Made by a program: the position numbers and the translations under genes. Of a DNA stretch of 64,000 nt, positions 27,085 through 35,929 are shown piece by piece. Every line of letters begins with the position of its first letter. The stretch's first letter is position 1. Source of the DNA: Kaistia granuli DSM 23481 (GTDB taxonomy: Bacteria; Pseudomonadota; Alphaproteobacteria; Rhizobiales; Kaistiaceae); NCBI RefSeq assembly GCF_000380505.1, contig NZ_AQYH01000003.1:124001-188000 (forward strand), written 5' to 3'. The notes under the pieces were generated by a model. That model was not told the origin of the DNA, searched no databases, and saw nothing but the letters and a program-made list of their open reading frames with translations.

Positions 27085-27933
27085 TCAGAACTTGATCGTT
27101 CCGCCGACGATCGGGCCCTGAAGCACCTGGTTAAAGACGAACGATCCCTTCTCGTAGTCGATGCTCTGGGCACGATAGCCCGCCATCGCCGAGAAGCGGT
27201 CGTTGAACTTGTAGCCGACGGCGCCGAGCAGATCCCAGTTGAAGTCCGAGGAGCCGCCGCCGGCCATCGCCCAGCCGCTCAGATAGACCGAATCCGTGAG
27301 GGAATACTGGCCTTTCACGCCAACTATCCCGTCGACCCAGGTCGCGGAGCGATCGCGATCCAGGCCGTACTGGACATAGGTGTCGTTGACGTCGAGCGAC
27401 GTTTCGAGCGACCATAGCCGCGCGCCCGCCATCACGTCGAAATTGCCGCGCTCGGTCTTGAGGATCGAGTAGGCGATGGCCGGAGTCCATTGCAGGATCT
27501 CCGCGCCGAAATCGGCCTCCAGCCCGAGCCGATCCACCTTGGCGTCGGCGGAGAGCTTCATGTAAATCAGGTCGGAAAAGACGCTGAACCGGTCATAGCG
27601 CGCCTCGACCGTGCCCATGACGGCGAAATCGAGATGGTCGATGATCTCGGAAAAGCTGCTATCGAAATTCGCCTGCAGCGACCCGTATTTCACCTCGCCG
27701 GACATGGACGACATCCAGACATAGGGCGTGACGGCAAAGGTCCAGCCGCTCGCGGCAGGGACGGGAGCCACCGGCTCTTCCGGTGACGATATATCCGCGG
27801 CGAAAGCGGCGCCGACCGAAGCCAGACCGATCGCAACGGTGAGCACTACGCCGGCAAACCGGCCTCTCGCCGGCGATGGGAGCTGCCACGAACCTGACAG
27901 GCTCGAATTGGCAATGCAGTGACGACGTCGCAT
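27085..27933 (-). CDS. Outer-membrane beta-barrel protein
   Basis: A 282-residue protein with a signal peptide (hydrophobic ~28-46, cut after AAFA) followed by alternating amphipathic strands (WTFAVTPYVWMSSMSG, FSVFSDLIYMKLSADAK, FSAMAGYRAQSIDY) and a C-terminal Phe, the BAM recognition signature. This is a small, probably 8-12-stranded barrel, similar in type to alphaproteobacterial porin-like proteins of unknown cargo. The ribosome site is weak. It is followed by the secreted amide hydrolase. Confidence 0.82.
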   Translation of the reverse strand: MRRRHCIANSSLSGSWQLPSPARGRFAGVVLTVAIGLASVGAAFAADISSPEEPVAPVPAASGWTFAVTPYVWMSSMSGEVKYGSLQANFDSSFSEIIDHLDFAVMGTVEARYDRFSVFSDLIYMKLSADAKVDRLGLEADFGAEILQWTPAIAYSILKTERGNFDVMAGARLWSLETSLDVNDTYVQYGLDRDRSATWVDGIVGVKGQYSLTDSVYLSGWAMAGGGSSDFNWDLLGAVGYKFNDRFSAMAGYRAQSIDYEKGSFVFNQVLQGPIVGGTIKF

Positions 27934-28310
27934 GTTGCTGGTCCATGATCTCGGCAGGACTAAAATCTTGTCGGAGGATGAGCCCGGCCGGGTTTTGCTT
28001 CAAACCGGCGCGGCAAAAAGCGACTGCGAATACAGAAGCCACAGACGGCGCCCCCGCCTGTTTCATACCGGCTCGGCGCCACGCCCGTCAACGAGGCATT
28101 CCGGAGATGATACTGCGCTACAATTATATATCTAGATTATTAATGCCCACGGACGGACAGGGATTTGTCTAATTCGCCGAGCGGGTTATCGGGATGAATT
28201 CAGGCCAGTCCTTCGCGAAAGGCGAGGCGAGGTGATCCAGGCCGGGCATCGGCGCAGACCGGTATGGAACCAGCCCGCGCATCGAGCGCGGGCCGGTTTG
28301 CCCAAGTCGA
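27934..28310. other. Intergenic region with AT-rich promoter-like stretch
   Basis: About 377 bases upstream of the outer-membrane protein and downstream of the DUF4432 gene. Around 28105-28145 the base composition turns strongly A/T (ACAATTATATATCTAG and TATTAATG), unlike the rest of the region, which suits a promoter for the minus-strand gene. I see no gene in it. Confidence 0.45.
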
Positions 28311-29417
28311 TCATACTGGACGCTGGCCTTCGCGCGCCGCGTCGATGACCCGTTCGTAGGCGGGGACTTCGGAAGCCGCGAGCGCTCCGAAGACCAGCTG
28401 GCAACGCCAGCTCTCGCCCGGCAGCAACTGACGCAGATTGCCCTTCGCCTTCTCGGCAAGATAGCCGTCAGCCTCGGCGGTGGCCGGCAGCACCAGGCCG
28501 AACGCTTCCTGGTCCGAATTGCGGACCATCCAGCGGATGGCATGGGAGAGTTCGTCCGGCCGGTAGCTGATGAAATCGGCCGTGCCATCTTCCAGCACCT
28601 GCAGAGCATGCGACCAGCCGGAGGGGTCGGCGGCCACATCCATCGCCATCACCAGCTCGGGCTCGACCCGCTGCGTTGCGTCCAGATGCTTGTGCAGGCC
28701 GGGATCGGCGAGGGCGGCCTTCCGCAACACCTTGTACTCGTCGGTGAGCGTCTCCTCCGGCGGCAGCAGGGAACGGATCCGGTAGCCCGTCTGGTCGTCC
28801 GCCACGGTATCGACAATCCGGCCGCCCGGCACATAGCGGAAGTTCACATGCGCCAGATACATGAGATCCATCGGCGAACCCTTGAGGTTCTTGATCTCGA
28901 TCTCGGCATGGATCTTCGAGCTTCCCGCATGCAGGCGCACGGTCGGGGTGGCGACGTAGTTGTGCGTGAAGGCGACCTTATGCCGGAAGCGACCGGAGAG
29001 GCCCATGAAGGGGCCATGCTCGTCTTCGCCGATCAGCAATTCGGCGCCGTGATAGAGCGCGTTCGGCAGTTCTCCATGCGGCGGATGGTTGTCGGCCGGG
29101 CTCGGATTTCCCATCGCCGTCGCGCCGCAATGCAGGAACAGCGCGCCATAGGTGCCGAGATAGGCCTGCGTCGGCTCCGGCTCGTCGAACATCGAGCCCA
29201 TCGTCAGCCGGCGGCCGTTGAAGGTGGCGTCCCAGATCTGCTGGCCCTGGAACGGCAGCAGTTCCATCGTGCCGACGCCATTGTCGATGCGCAGGCCCGC
29301 TACGCCGGTGCTGTAACGAAACGTCGATGCCGTCAGTCCGGCGTAGGAGGCGATGACGGTTTCCGCCCGGCTGAACTGCTCGGGCAGAAGCGTAATCGTG
29401 GCCACATCCAACTTCAT
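28311..29417 (-). CDS. DUF4432 family protein (galactose-mutarotase-like fold)
   Basis: A 368-residue soluble protein of the DUF4432 family, which has the beta-sandwich fold of aldose 1-epimerases. Seen: RIDNGVGTMELLPFQGQQIW near the N-terminus, HGELPNALYHGAELLIGED, and YLAHVNFRYVPGG containing a conserved His. It starts at an ATG two bases after the amidohydrolase stop and is last in the transport operon, so it probably acts on the imported compound or its product. The exact reaction is not known for the family. Confidence 0.85.
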   Translation of the reverse strand: MKLDVATITLLPEQFSRAETVIASYAGLTASTFRYSTGVAGLRIDNGVGTMELLPFQGQQIWDATFNGRRLTMGSMFDEPEPTQAYLGTYGALFLHCGATAMGNPSPADNHPPHGELPNALYHGAELLIGEDEHGPFMGLSGRFRHKVAFTHNYVATPTVRLHAGSSKIHAEIEIKNLKGSPMDLMYLAHVNFRYVPGGRIVDTVADDQTGYRIRSLLPPEETLTDEYKVLRKAALADPGLHKHLDATQRVEPELVMAMDVAADPSGWSHALQVLEDGTADFISYRPDELSHAIRWMVRNSDQEAFGLVLPATAEADGYLAEKAKGNLRQLLPGESWRCQLVFGALAASEVPAYERVIDAAREGQRPV

Positions 29418-29419
29418 GA

Positions 29420-30919
29420 TCAACCGCGCCTTTCCATGCGAGGCAGCGCATTGGCAACCACAGCGTGTCCCATGCGTGCGAGTAGCGATTGAGCAGCCTT
29501 GTTGATTTCGGTCAACAGGCGACGCTCGTCGAGCGCGATGAAGGCGCCATTTTCCAGCACAATCCTGCCATCGATGATGACGGTGTGGACCGCCTTCGAA
29601 CGCGACGCGTAGAAGAGGTTTCGGATCATGTTGGTGACCGGGATCATCTCCGGCCGGTCGAGCGTGTGGATCACGATATCGGCGCGCTTGCCGGCTTCCA
29701 GCGAGCCGATGCGATCCTCCATGCCGGCGGCGCGGGCGCCGCCGCGGGTCGCCATGTAGAGGCCGTCCTCGGCGATCAGATAGCCGCGGTCGCCATGCGC
29801 CTCGCGCGCGGTCAGAACGGCCAGGCTCGCCTGCCGCCAGAGATCGAAATCGTTCGACCAATTGGCGGAATCCGAGCCGAGCGCGATGTTGGCGCCGCGC
29901 CGCCACAGCTCGGCATGTCTCCCATCGAAGCAGCCGCCATGCCCCCACATCATCGAAGCCGCCGGCGCCCAGGCGATGCTGGTGCCGCGATCAAGCAGGG
30001 CGTCGCATTCGGCGTCGGTAAGGTGGTTGGCGTGACCAAAGGTGACGTTGCGATCGAGGAAGCCGATATCGTTGAGATGCAGCAGCGGATCCTTGCCGAA
30101 GCGCTGGCGGTCGGCGTCGGTATCGGCCGGGCTGTAGGACTGGTGCAGGTTGAGAACGACGCCGGCGGCGTCGGCGCGCGCCTTCGCCTCCATCATCAGC
30201 GTCTCGCTCGCCGTGCCGAGACCGAGGATCGCGACATGGCCGGTGACGAGGGCATCCGGATCCGCATTGCGCGCGAGTTCGCCGCCCATCCGCTCCAGCG
30301 CCTCCTCGCGGGTCTTCGGCGCGCGCGCGAGCTCCGTCCGAACCCGGGCCTGCGCCGCGCAGGCCGAGCATCCGGCCTCATGGGTTTCGAGCATGCCCTG
30401 GGCGAAGCCTTGCGGTTGGTCCCAGATGAAGGCGTCGCCGAGGATCGCGCGGATGCCGACCTGCTCGGCCGCGCGCGCCGCCATGGCGGGCTCCAGCACG
30501 GTACCGGCTTCCAGGAAGCAGGTGGTGCCGTTGCGGACCATCTCCATGCAGGCGAGGAGAACCGAAAGATACTCCTCCTCGTCATTGACGGTATTGAAGA
30601 AAACACTCTCGAAGGTGTCGAAGGCATCGCCTTCGGAGAGCTGATCGGGCAGGGCGCCTCGGAAGATCTGGAACGAGGCGTGCAGATGGCATTCGACGAA
30701 GCCCGGATGCACCGGTGCACCCTTCGCATCGACGACCTGCGTCGCCGTATAACGCGCGGTGATCTCGGCATCGGGGCCGACAGCGAGGATCCGGCCGGCC
30801 TGGATGGCGATCGCGCCGTCTTCGAGGATCCGGCTCTCGTCATCCATGGTGATGACATAGCCGTGGCGGATGATGAGATCGGCTTCCGCCGGTGCGGCGT
30901 TGATGGCCCCATTGGTCAT
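29420..30919 (-). CDS. Amidohydrolase (ATZ/TRZ, guanine-deaminase-like)
   Basis: A 499-residue metal-dependent hydrolase. The barrel's metal ligands are visible: HLH in VECHLHASF, His in LNLHQSY, His in FGHANHL and Asp in ALGSDSANW. It has the usual small beta domain formed by the N- and C-termini (ADLIIRHGYVITMD, ...SKAVHTVIIDGRIVLENG). Relatives deaminate or dechlorinate purine- or triazine-like rings. The ATG overlaps the stop of the ABC ATPase gene, so its substrate is probably what the transporter imports. Confidence 0.88.
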   Translation of the reverse strand: MTNGAINAAPAEADLIIRHGYVITMDDESRILEDGAIAIQAGRILAVGPDAEITARYTATQVVDAKGAPVHPGFVECHLHASFQIFRGALPDQLSEGDAFDTFESVFFNTVNDEEEYLSVLLACMEMVRNGTTCFLEAGTVLEPAMAARAAEQVGIRAILGDAFIWDQPQGFAQGMLETHEAGCSACAAQARVRTELARAPKTREEALERMGGELARNADPDALVTGHVAILGLGTASETLMMEAKARADAAGVVLNLHQSYSPADTDADRQRFGKDPLLHLNDIGFLDRNVTFGHANHLTDAECDALLDRGTSIAWAPAASMMWGHGGCFDGRHAELWRRGANIALGSDSANWSNDFDLWRQASLAVLTAREAHGDRGYLIAEDGLYMATRGGARAAGMEDRIGSLEAGKRADIVIHTLDRPEMIPVTNMIRNLFYASRSKAVHTVIIDGRIVLENGAFIALDERRLLTEINKAAQSLLARMGHAVVANALPRMERRG

Positions 30920-32001
30920 TCGTTGTCTCCCAGCAGAAGCGTCGGCGCGGCGGGCGCCCAGACCAGTTTCACCAGATCTCCGACCGCGAGCCCCTCGGCT
31001 TCCTCGTCGCGCAGATCCGCCCAGACGGTCGTGCCATCAGCCAGGACAGCGCCGACACGGATCGAGCTGCCGAGATAGATGATCTCGGAGATGCGCCCCT
31101 CGACACCGCGCCCCTCGGGCAGGCTTTCTTGGCGAGAAACCCGCACGGCCTCGGGCCGGATCGACAGCGCGGCCCGCGCCCCGACCGAGACGCCGGTAAC
31201 CGTTGCAACCGTCAGTCTTGTGCCGACGACATCGAGCGTCGCCACCCCGCCCTGGATCGACTGGACCGTGCCGCGCAGCAGGTTGGTCTGGCCGATGAAA
31301 TCGGAAACGAAGACATTGGCCGGCCGCCGGTAGATATCCTGCGGCGTGCCCACCTGGACGATGCGGCCTCGATTCATGATGGCGATCCGGTCCGACATGA
31401 CGAGCGCTTCGGTCTGGTCATGCGTGACAAAGACGAAGGTCGCCTCCAGCCGGCGCTGGATCGCCCGCAATTCCAGCTGCATCTGCTGACGGAGCTTAAG
31501 ATCGAGCGCCGACATCGGTTCGTCGAGCAGCAGCACCTTGGGCTCGCCCGCGAGCGCCCGGGCGAGCGCCACGCGCTGCGCCTGGCCGCCGCTCAGCTCG
31601 GTCGGGCCGCGCCCGCCGAGATGCTCGAGCCGGACAAGCGCCAGCATTTCCTCGACCTTGTCGTCGATGCGCTTCTTCGACCACTTCTTCAGCTTCAGGC
31701 TGTAGGCGATGTTGTCGTAGACGTTCATATGCGGGAAAAGGGCGCCGCGCTGGAACACCAGATTGGTCGGCCGGCGCTCTGGCGGGCGGGTCGTCACATC
31801 CTCGCCATAGACCCGCACCTTACCGCTGGTCGGATATTCGAAGCCGGCCACGATCCGCAGCAAGGTCGACTTGCCGCAGCCGCTGGCACCCAGCAGCGAC
31901 ACGAACTCGTTGTCGGCAACGGTCAGATCAACGTCTTCGAGGGCGGTCATCGAGCCGAAGCTCTTGCGAACCCCCATGATTTCAACGGCGGCGTTGGTCA
32001 C
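30916..32001 (-). CDS. ABC transporter ATP-binding protein (PotA-like)
   Basis: A 361-residue ATPase with Walker A GASGCGKST, Q-loop, signature LSGGQAQRVALARAL, Walker B VLLLDEPMSAL and H-loop VTHDQ, then a C-terminal TOBE domain (ALSIRPEAVRVSRQ). This is the layout of ATPases of the spermidine/putrescine-opine class. It overlaps both neighbours by four bases and energises the two permeases upstream. Confidence 0.92.
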   Translation of the reverse strand: MTNAAVEIMGVRKSFGSMTALEDVDLTVADNEFVSLLGASGCGKSTLLRIVAGFEYPTSGKVRVYGEDVTTRPPERRPTNLVFQRGALFPHMNVYDNIAYSLKLKKWSKKRIDDKVEEMLALVRLEHLGGRGPTELSGGQAQRVALARALAGEPKVLLLDEPMSALDLKLRQQMQLELRAIQRRLEATFVFVTHDQTEALVMSDRIAIMNRGRIVQVGTPQDIYRRPANVFVSDFIGQTNLLRGTVQSIQGGVATLDVVGTRLTVATVTGVSVGARAALSIRPEAVRVSRQESLPEGRGVEGRISEIIYLGSSIRVGAVLADGTTVWADLRDEEAEGLAVGDLVKLVWAPAAPTLLLGDNE

Positions 32002-32786
32002 GAGCGCTTCTTTCGTCCGAGCAGGTTGGAGCAGATCACGAGGCCGACCAGCAGTGTCAGCAGCAGCGTGGCGATGGCATTGATCGATGGGTCGACGCCG
32101 CGGCGCATCATCCCCCAGACCAGAACGGGGACGCTCTGCTGGTTGCCGATGTTGAACCAGGTGATGACGAACTCGTCGAGCGAGAGGGCGGCGGCCAGAA
32201 GGGCAGCGCCGACCACCGACGGCCGGATCAGCGGGAAGGTGATGTCAAGGAAAGTGCGGACCGGGGTGGCCCCCAGGTCGCGCGCCGCCTCCAGCATGGA
32301 GAAGTCGAACGTCTCCAGCCGCGCATTCATCGTCAGGACGACGAAGGGCAGGCAGACGATCAGATGGCCGATCGCGGTGTTGATCAGGCCTTGCGGCATG
32401 CCGAGCACACGGAAGAACACGGCGAGCGAAATGCCGATCACCAGCAGCGGCACGATCGCCGGCAGCAGGCTGGCGCCGATCAGCGCCTCGCGGACATGGG
32501 GTCGTTTCAGCCGCATCAGGCCGAAGGAGAAGGCCGCTCCCATGATTCCCGCCGCCACCGCCGAGATCAGAGCCAGCACCAGGCTATTGGTCAGCGCGCT
32601 GAGGATCAGCGGGTTGTCGAGCGCGCTGCGGTACCAGTCGAAGGTCAGACCCTCGATCGGCATCGACAGGCGCGGGGAGGTCGTGAAGGAGAACAGCACG
32701 ATCACGATGATTGGCGCGTAGAGATAGGTGAGAACGGCGAGGACGAAGAGCCCCGCGATCCATTGGCTTCTGCGTTTTCCGGTCAT
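31998..32786 (-). CDS. ABC transporter permease (PotC-like)
   Basis: A 262-residue inner-membrane protein with about six helices and the EAA loop (LEAARDLGATPVRTFLDITFP) that contacts the ATPase. The start MTGKRRSQW overlaps the stop of the partner permease. It forms a heterodimeric channel with the PotB-like subunit. Confidence 0.92.
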   Translation of the reverse strand: MTGKRRSQWIAGLFVLAVLTYLYAPIIVIVLFSFTTSPRLSMPIEGLTFDWYRSALDNPLILSALTNSLVLALISAVAAGIMGAAFSFGLMRLKRPHVREALIGASLLPAIVPLLVIGISLAVFFRVLGMPQGLINTAIGHLIVCLPFVVLTMNARLETFDFSMLEAARDLGATPVRTFLDITFPLIRPSVVGAALLAAALSLDEFVITWFNIGNQQSVPVLVWGMMRRGVDPSINAIATLLLTLLVGLVICSNLLGRKKRS

Positions 32787-33574
32787 CGGGTCACACGGGC
32801 GAGGATCTGGACGACGGCCAGATAGATGACGAGGACGATGGCGATGGTGACGAAGGCGAGCGCCGCGCCGAGCGGCCAGTTGGAGCCGATGCCGCGGAAC
32901 TGGTCGGCGATGATGTTGCCGATCAAGAGGCTCTGCGTGCCGCCGACGAGGGTCGGCGTGACGAAGTCACCGGCGGCGAGCAGGAAGGCGAAGGCGAAGG
33001 CCGTGCGGACGCCCGGCATCGCCAGCGGCAGCAGGATGGTCCGGATGAGATGGACACGGCCGGCGCCGAGATCGCGCGCCGCTTCCATCTGGTCGCGCGA
33101 CACGTTGAGCAGCGCCGAATAGATCGGCAGCACGGCGAGCGGCAGGAGCAGGCCGCTCAGCGTGATGACGACGGCGATGTTGCTGTAGATCAGGAACTCG
33201 AGCGGCTCGTTGATCAGGCCGAGCCATTGCAGCGTCGAATTGAGCAGCCCTTGCTTCCCGAGGATCGTTCGCCAGGCATAGATGCGGACGAGGTAGCCGC
33301 TGAACAGCGACAGCAGCACCAGTTGCAGGATCAGCTGCCCGCGCCGCTCGAACACGAAACGCATGGCGTAGGAGAGGGCGAAGGCGATCGGCACGACGAT
33401 CGCGGCCGTCACGAAGCCCACCAGCACGGTGCGGACCAGCAGCGTGCGATAGAGCTTCGAGACGACGGCTTTCTCGTAGTTGGCGAGCGTGAAGTCCGGG
33501 ATCAGTTCGAACCCCTTCGCTCGCCAGAAGCTCAGCACGAACAGGCTGAGCATCGGTACGGCGAAAAACAACAC
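32783..33574 (-). CDS. ABC transporter permease (PotB-like), 5' end apparently frameshifted
   Basis: 263 residues from the first in-frame GTG, about six helices, EAA loop MEAARDLGAGRVHLIRTILLP. The first helix appears cut: in-frame codons upstream read RPLLPASLLYVLFF, the expected PotB N-terminus, but no start codon lies in that frame before a stop. A well-placed ATG-ATG with GAGGA (33651-33666) opens one base out of frame and reads MMTGSGL. A single extra base between ~33590 and 33650, real or a sequencing error, would explain this. If GTG is used the protein may still insert. Confidence 0.82.
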   Translation of the reverse strand: MLFFAVPMLSLFVLSFWRAKGFELIPDFTLANYEKAVVSKLYRTLLVRTVLVGFVTAAIVVPIAFALSYAMRFVFERRGQLILQLVLLSLFSGYLVRIYAWRTILGKQGLLNSTLQWLGLINEPLEFLIYSNIAVVITLSGLLLPLAVLPIYSALLNVSRDQMEAARDLGAGRVHLIRTILLPLAMPGVRTAFAFAFLLAAGDFVTPTLVGGTQSLLIGNIIADQFRGIGSNWPLGAALAFVTIAIVLVIYLAVVQILARVTR

Positions 33575-33682
33575 ATAGAGCAGACTTGCCGGCAGCAGCG
33601 GGCGAAGACTGGAGGTCGCACGCCCGGGGCGTGCAAAGGCCGGAGCCCGTCATCATTGCATTCCTCGTCGCACCGGGACGGA

Positions 33683-34849
33683 TCAGGAGGCCTTGAAGGT
33701 CTGCCAGGCTTCGACCCAGGCGGGCGCGCCGACGACATCGCCGTCCGCCTCTTGCGGCGGCACCACGATCTGGGTGCCGAGAATGCCGCCACCGGGCTTG
33801 CGCACGTTGTCGTAGGGGTAGAGGTCGCGCAGACCCGGATCGAGCAGGTCATAGGCCGCCTCGACCGTGCAGCCCGAGCCGAGCTCCTTGGCGAGCGCCG
33901 CGTTCGACTGCGCCGACGTCATGAAGTCGATGAAGGCATAGGCATTGTCGAGGTTGGGGGCATCGGCCGCGATGGCGTAGGCGTCCGACCAGAAGAAGGT
34001 GCCGTCGACCTCGGGCGAACCGACGACGAGCTTGACGCCCTTCTCCTTGGCGATCAGCGTCTGGTAAGCCCAGCCACCGATGCCGATCGAGGCATCGCCG
34101 CGGATCAGCACGTCGGCCATGTCGCCATGCGACGCGCCGATGGTGACGACGTTCGGCTTCATCTTGAGCATGGCCTCGATGACCTGCTCCAGCTCCGCGG
34201 CGGTCAGACGGCTCGGCTCCTTCATGCCGAGCGAAACGGCGTAGAGCCAGATATTGCCGAAGGGGTCGTCGAGCAGAACGAGTTGGCCCTTGTACTTCGG
34301 ATCGGCGAAATCCGTGTAGCGGGCCGGCATCTTGTCCCACTTCGTCGGATTGAAGACGCAGGGCTCGTCGCCCCAGATGATCGGGATGCCGTAGGTCTTG
34401 CCGTCGCGCACCAACCAGGGCGCGCCCTTGAACGCCGGGAACAATCCCTCGGCGGTCGGAATGCGGGCGAGGTCGAGCGGCTGGAACAGCTCGACATTCG
34501 AAGCGAGGATCGCGCGCTGGAAATCCTTGTTCGGCGTCAACAGGTCCATCGCGCCGCGGCCGCCGGTGTTGAAGCGGGTCAGCGCCTCGTCGGCAGCGGA
34601 TTGGAAGGAGGCCTGCAGCTGGATGCCGTTCTTTTCCAGGAACGGCTTGGCGACGTTGCCGCCATGCTCGCCGTCCCAGCCGAGGAAGTTCAGCTGTCCG
34701 CCGAGCTTCGGGGTTTCGGCCGCGGAGGCACCGGTCGCGGCGCCAAGCACGGATAGCGAGGCAAGTCCTGCCGCGCCTTGAATAAATCTCCGCCGGCTGA
34801 CGTCTGCGTTAAGCCGGGCATCAAGGAACCCTCTAACCATCTCGTTCAA
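33683..34849 (-). CDS. Extracellular solute-binding protein of the ABC transporter (PotD-like), Tat signal
   Basis: A protein of about 388 residues that captures the substrate in the periplasm. A twin-arginine signal is visible (SRRRFIQGAAGLASLSVLG, ending near ASA/AE), followed by a type II binding fold (LNFLGWDGEHGG, GDEPCVFNPTKW, GIGGWAYQTLIAKEKG). A TTG at 34849 has GGGAGA at ideal spacing; the ATG at 34840 is the alternative. First gene of the transport-catabolic operon, divergent from the IclR regulator. Confidence 0.89.
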   Translation of the reverse strand: MNEMVRGFLDARLNADVSRRRFIQGAAGLASLSVLGAATGASAAETPKLGGQLNFLGWDGEHGGNVAKPFLEKNGIQLQASFQSAADEALTRFNTGGRGAMDLLTPNKDFQRAILASNVELFQPLDLARIPTAEGLFPAFKGAPWLVRDGKTYGIPIIWGDEPCVFNPTKWDKMPARYTDFADPKYKGQLVLLDDPFGNIWLYAVSLGMKEPSRLTAAELEQVIEAMLKMKPNVVTIGASHGDMADVLIRGDASIGIGGWAYQTLIAKEKGVKLVVGSPEVDGTFFWSDAYAIAADAPNLDNAYAFIDFMTSAQSNAALAKELGSGCTVEAAYDLLDPGLRDLYPYDNVRKPGGGILGTQIVVPPQEADGDVVGAPAWVEAWQTFKAS

Positions 34850-35012
34850 GATCGTCTCCCCTATTCTCTGGAACAGTCGAGCTTCTGGTCTTGGTCCGAA
34901 AAGTGGCATGCCGAATCGGCTGGCGCATTTCCCTGCTCGCGCCATGACGACCGTTTTTTCCTCTGCGGAAATCCTGCCTTTCTTCCCAACTCCCACTTCA
35001 ATCTAAAAGTCG

Positions 35013-35034
35013 CTTTGTATATAAAGTCAAGGAC
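35013..35034. promoter_or_regulatory. Candidate promoter/operator between the transporter operon and iclR-type gene
   Basis: In an unusually AT-rich spot, CTTTGTATATAAAG (35013-35026) is a near-palindrome with two mismatches. On the minus strand TTGACT (35025-35030) is followed after 17 bases by TTTAGA, a possible sigma70-type promoter for the transport operon. An IclR dimer bound to the palindrome would cover this spacer. All by eye; not verified. Confidence 0.35.
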
Positions 35035-35058
35035 CGTTGATGAAACCGGAGTGCCGAA

Positions 35059-35844
35059 ATGTCGGAAGCTGACGACCCGGAGGCCAGCCGCAAAGGCGCC
35101 TACACCGCGCCGGCGCTGGAGAAGGGTCTGGAGATACTGGAGCTGCTGGCCGACGCCGGCGAGCCGCTCTCGGCCCGCAACATCGCCGACAGCCTCGGCC
35201 GCTCGAAGAACGAGATCTTCCGGATGGTCTTCGTGCTGGTCGAACGCGGCTATCTGAACCGCGACGCCGCGACCGACCGACTGACGCTCAGCAACAAGCT
35301 GTTCGAGCTCGGCATGCGCACCCCGCGATCGCGCAAGCTGGTCGAGGTCGCCATGCCGGCCATGGAGCGGCTGAGCGACGGCACGGGACATTCCTCGCAC
35401 CTGGTCGTCGTCAATCGGGGCGAGACGGTGGTGATCGCGGCAGCGGCCGGCAGCGCCGAGCTCAATCTGACGCTTCGGCTCGGCTATCGTCGGCCGGCGA
35501 TCGAGGCGAGTTCCGGCCAGACGATCATCGCCTTCCAGCCGCCAGAGACCCGCGCCCGCATGATCGCCGAAAGCCTGGCGCTTTCCGACGAGCCGCACGA
35601 TCCGTCCCAGCTGGCCACGATGCTGGACCAGATCGTCGCGGACGGCTCGCTGGTGGCGCAGAGCCATGATCTTCTCGCCGTCGTCGACGTCTGCGCCCCC
35701 ATCCTCGATCGCAATGGCAGGGCAGTGGCCAGCGTCGTCATTCCCTGCTTGAGCCGGCGGGGGGCCGCCTCCGTCGAGGACAGTGTTCGCGCGAAGCTGG
35801 TCGAGATGTGCCGCCAGATCAGCGAGGCGCTGATCGAACGCTGA
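35059..35844 (+). CDS. IclR-family transcriptional regulator
   Basis: A 261-residue regulator. Residues ~15-75 are the winged helix-turn-helix (LEKGLEILELLADAGEPLS, SKNEIFRMVFVLVERGYL) and residues ~85-255 the ligand-binding IclR domain (SSHLVVVNRGETVVIAAA, GQTIIAF, CAPILDRNG, VASVVIPCL). GGAG lies before the ATG. It is divergent from the transporter-amidohydrolase operon, the usual arrangement for a local regulator sensing the pathway compound. Confidence 0.92.
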   Translation: MSEADDPEASRKGAYTAPALEKGLEILELLADAGEPLSARNIADSLGRSKNEIFRMVFVLVERGYLNRDAATDRLTLSNKLFELGMRTPRSRKLVEVAMPAMERLSDGTGHSSHLVVVNRGETVVIAAAAGSAELNLTLRLGYRRPAIEASSGQTIIAFQPPETRARMIAESLALSDEPHDPSQLATMLDQIVADGSLVAQSHDLLAVVDVCAPILDRNGRAVASVVIPCLSRRGAASVEDSVRAKLVEMCRQISEALIER

Positions 35845-35929
35845 CATCGCGCGCGCGGGGCAGGGCCAGGGGCGGGCGGCAACCAACCGCACCGCCTGAC
35901 GTTCTCCAAGGGCAACCAAGGAGACCCTC

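Noticed and set aside
28418-29948. Longer start for the DUF4432 protein running into the amidohydrolase gene
   Set aside because: The extension is an out-of-frame shadow of the amidohydrolase; the ATG at 29417 follows its stop by two bases.
33050-34756. A 568-codon plus-strand frame across the binding-protein gene
   Set aside because: Antisense to a Tat-signalled binding protein; no motif; shadow of codon bias.
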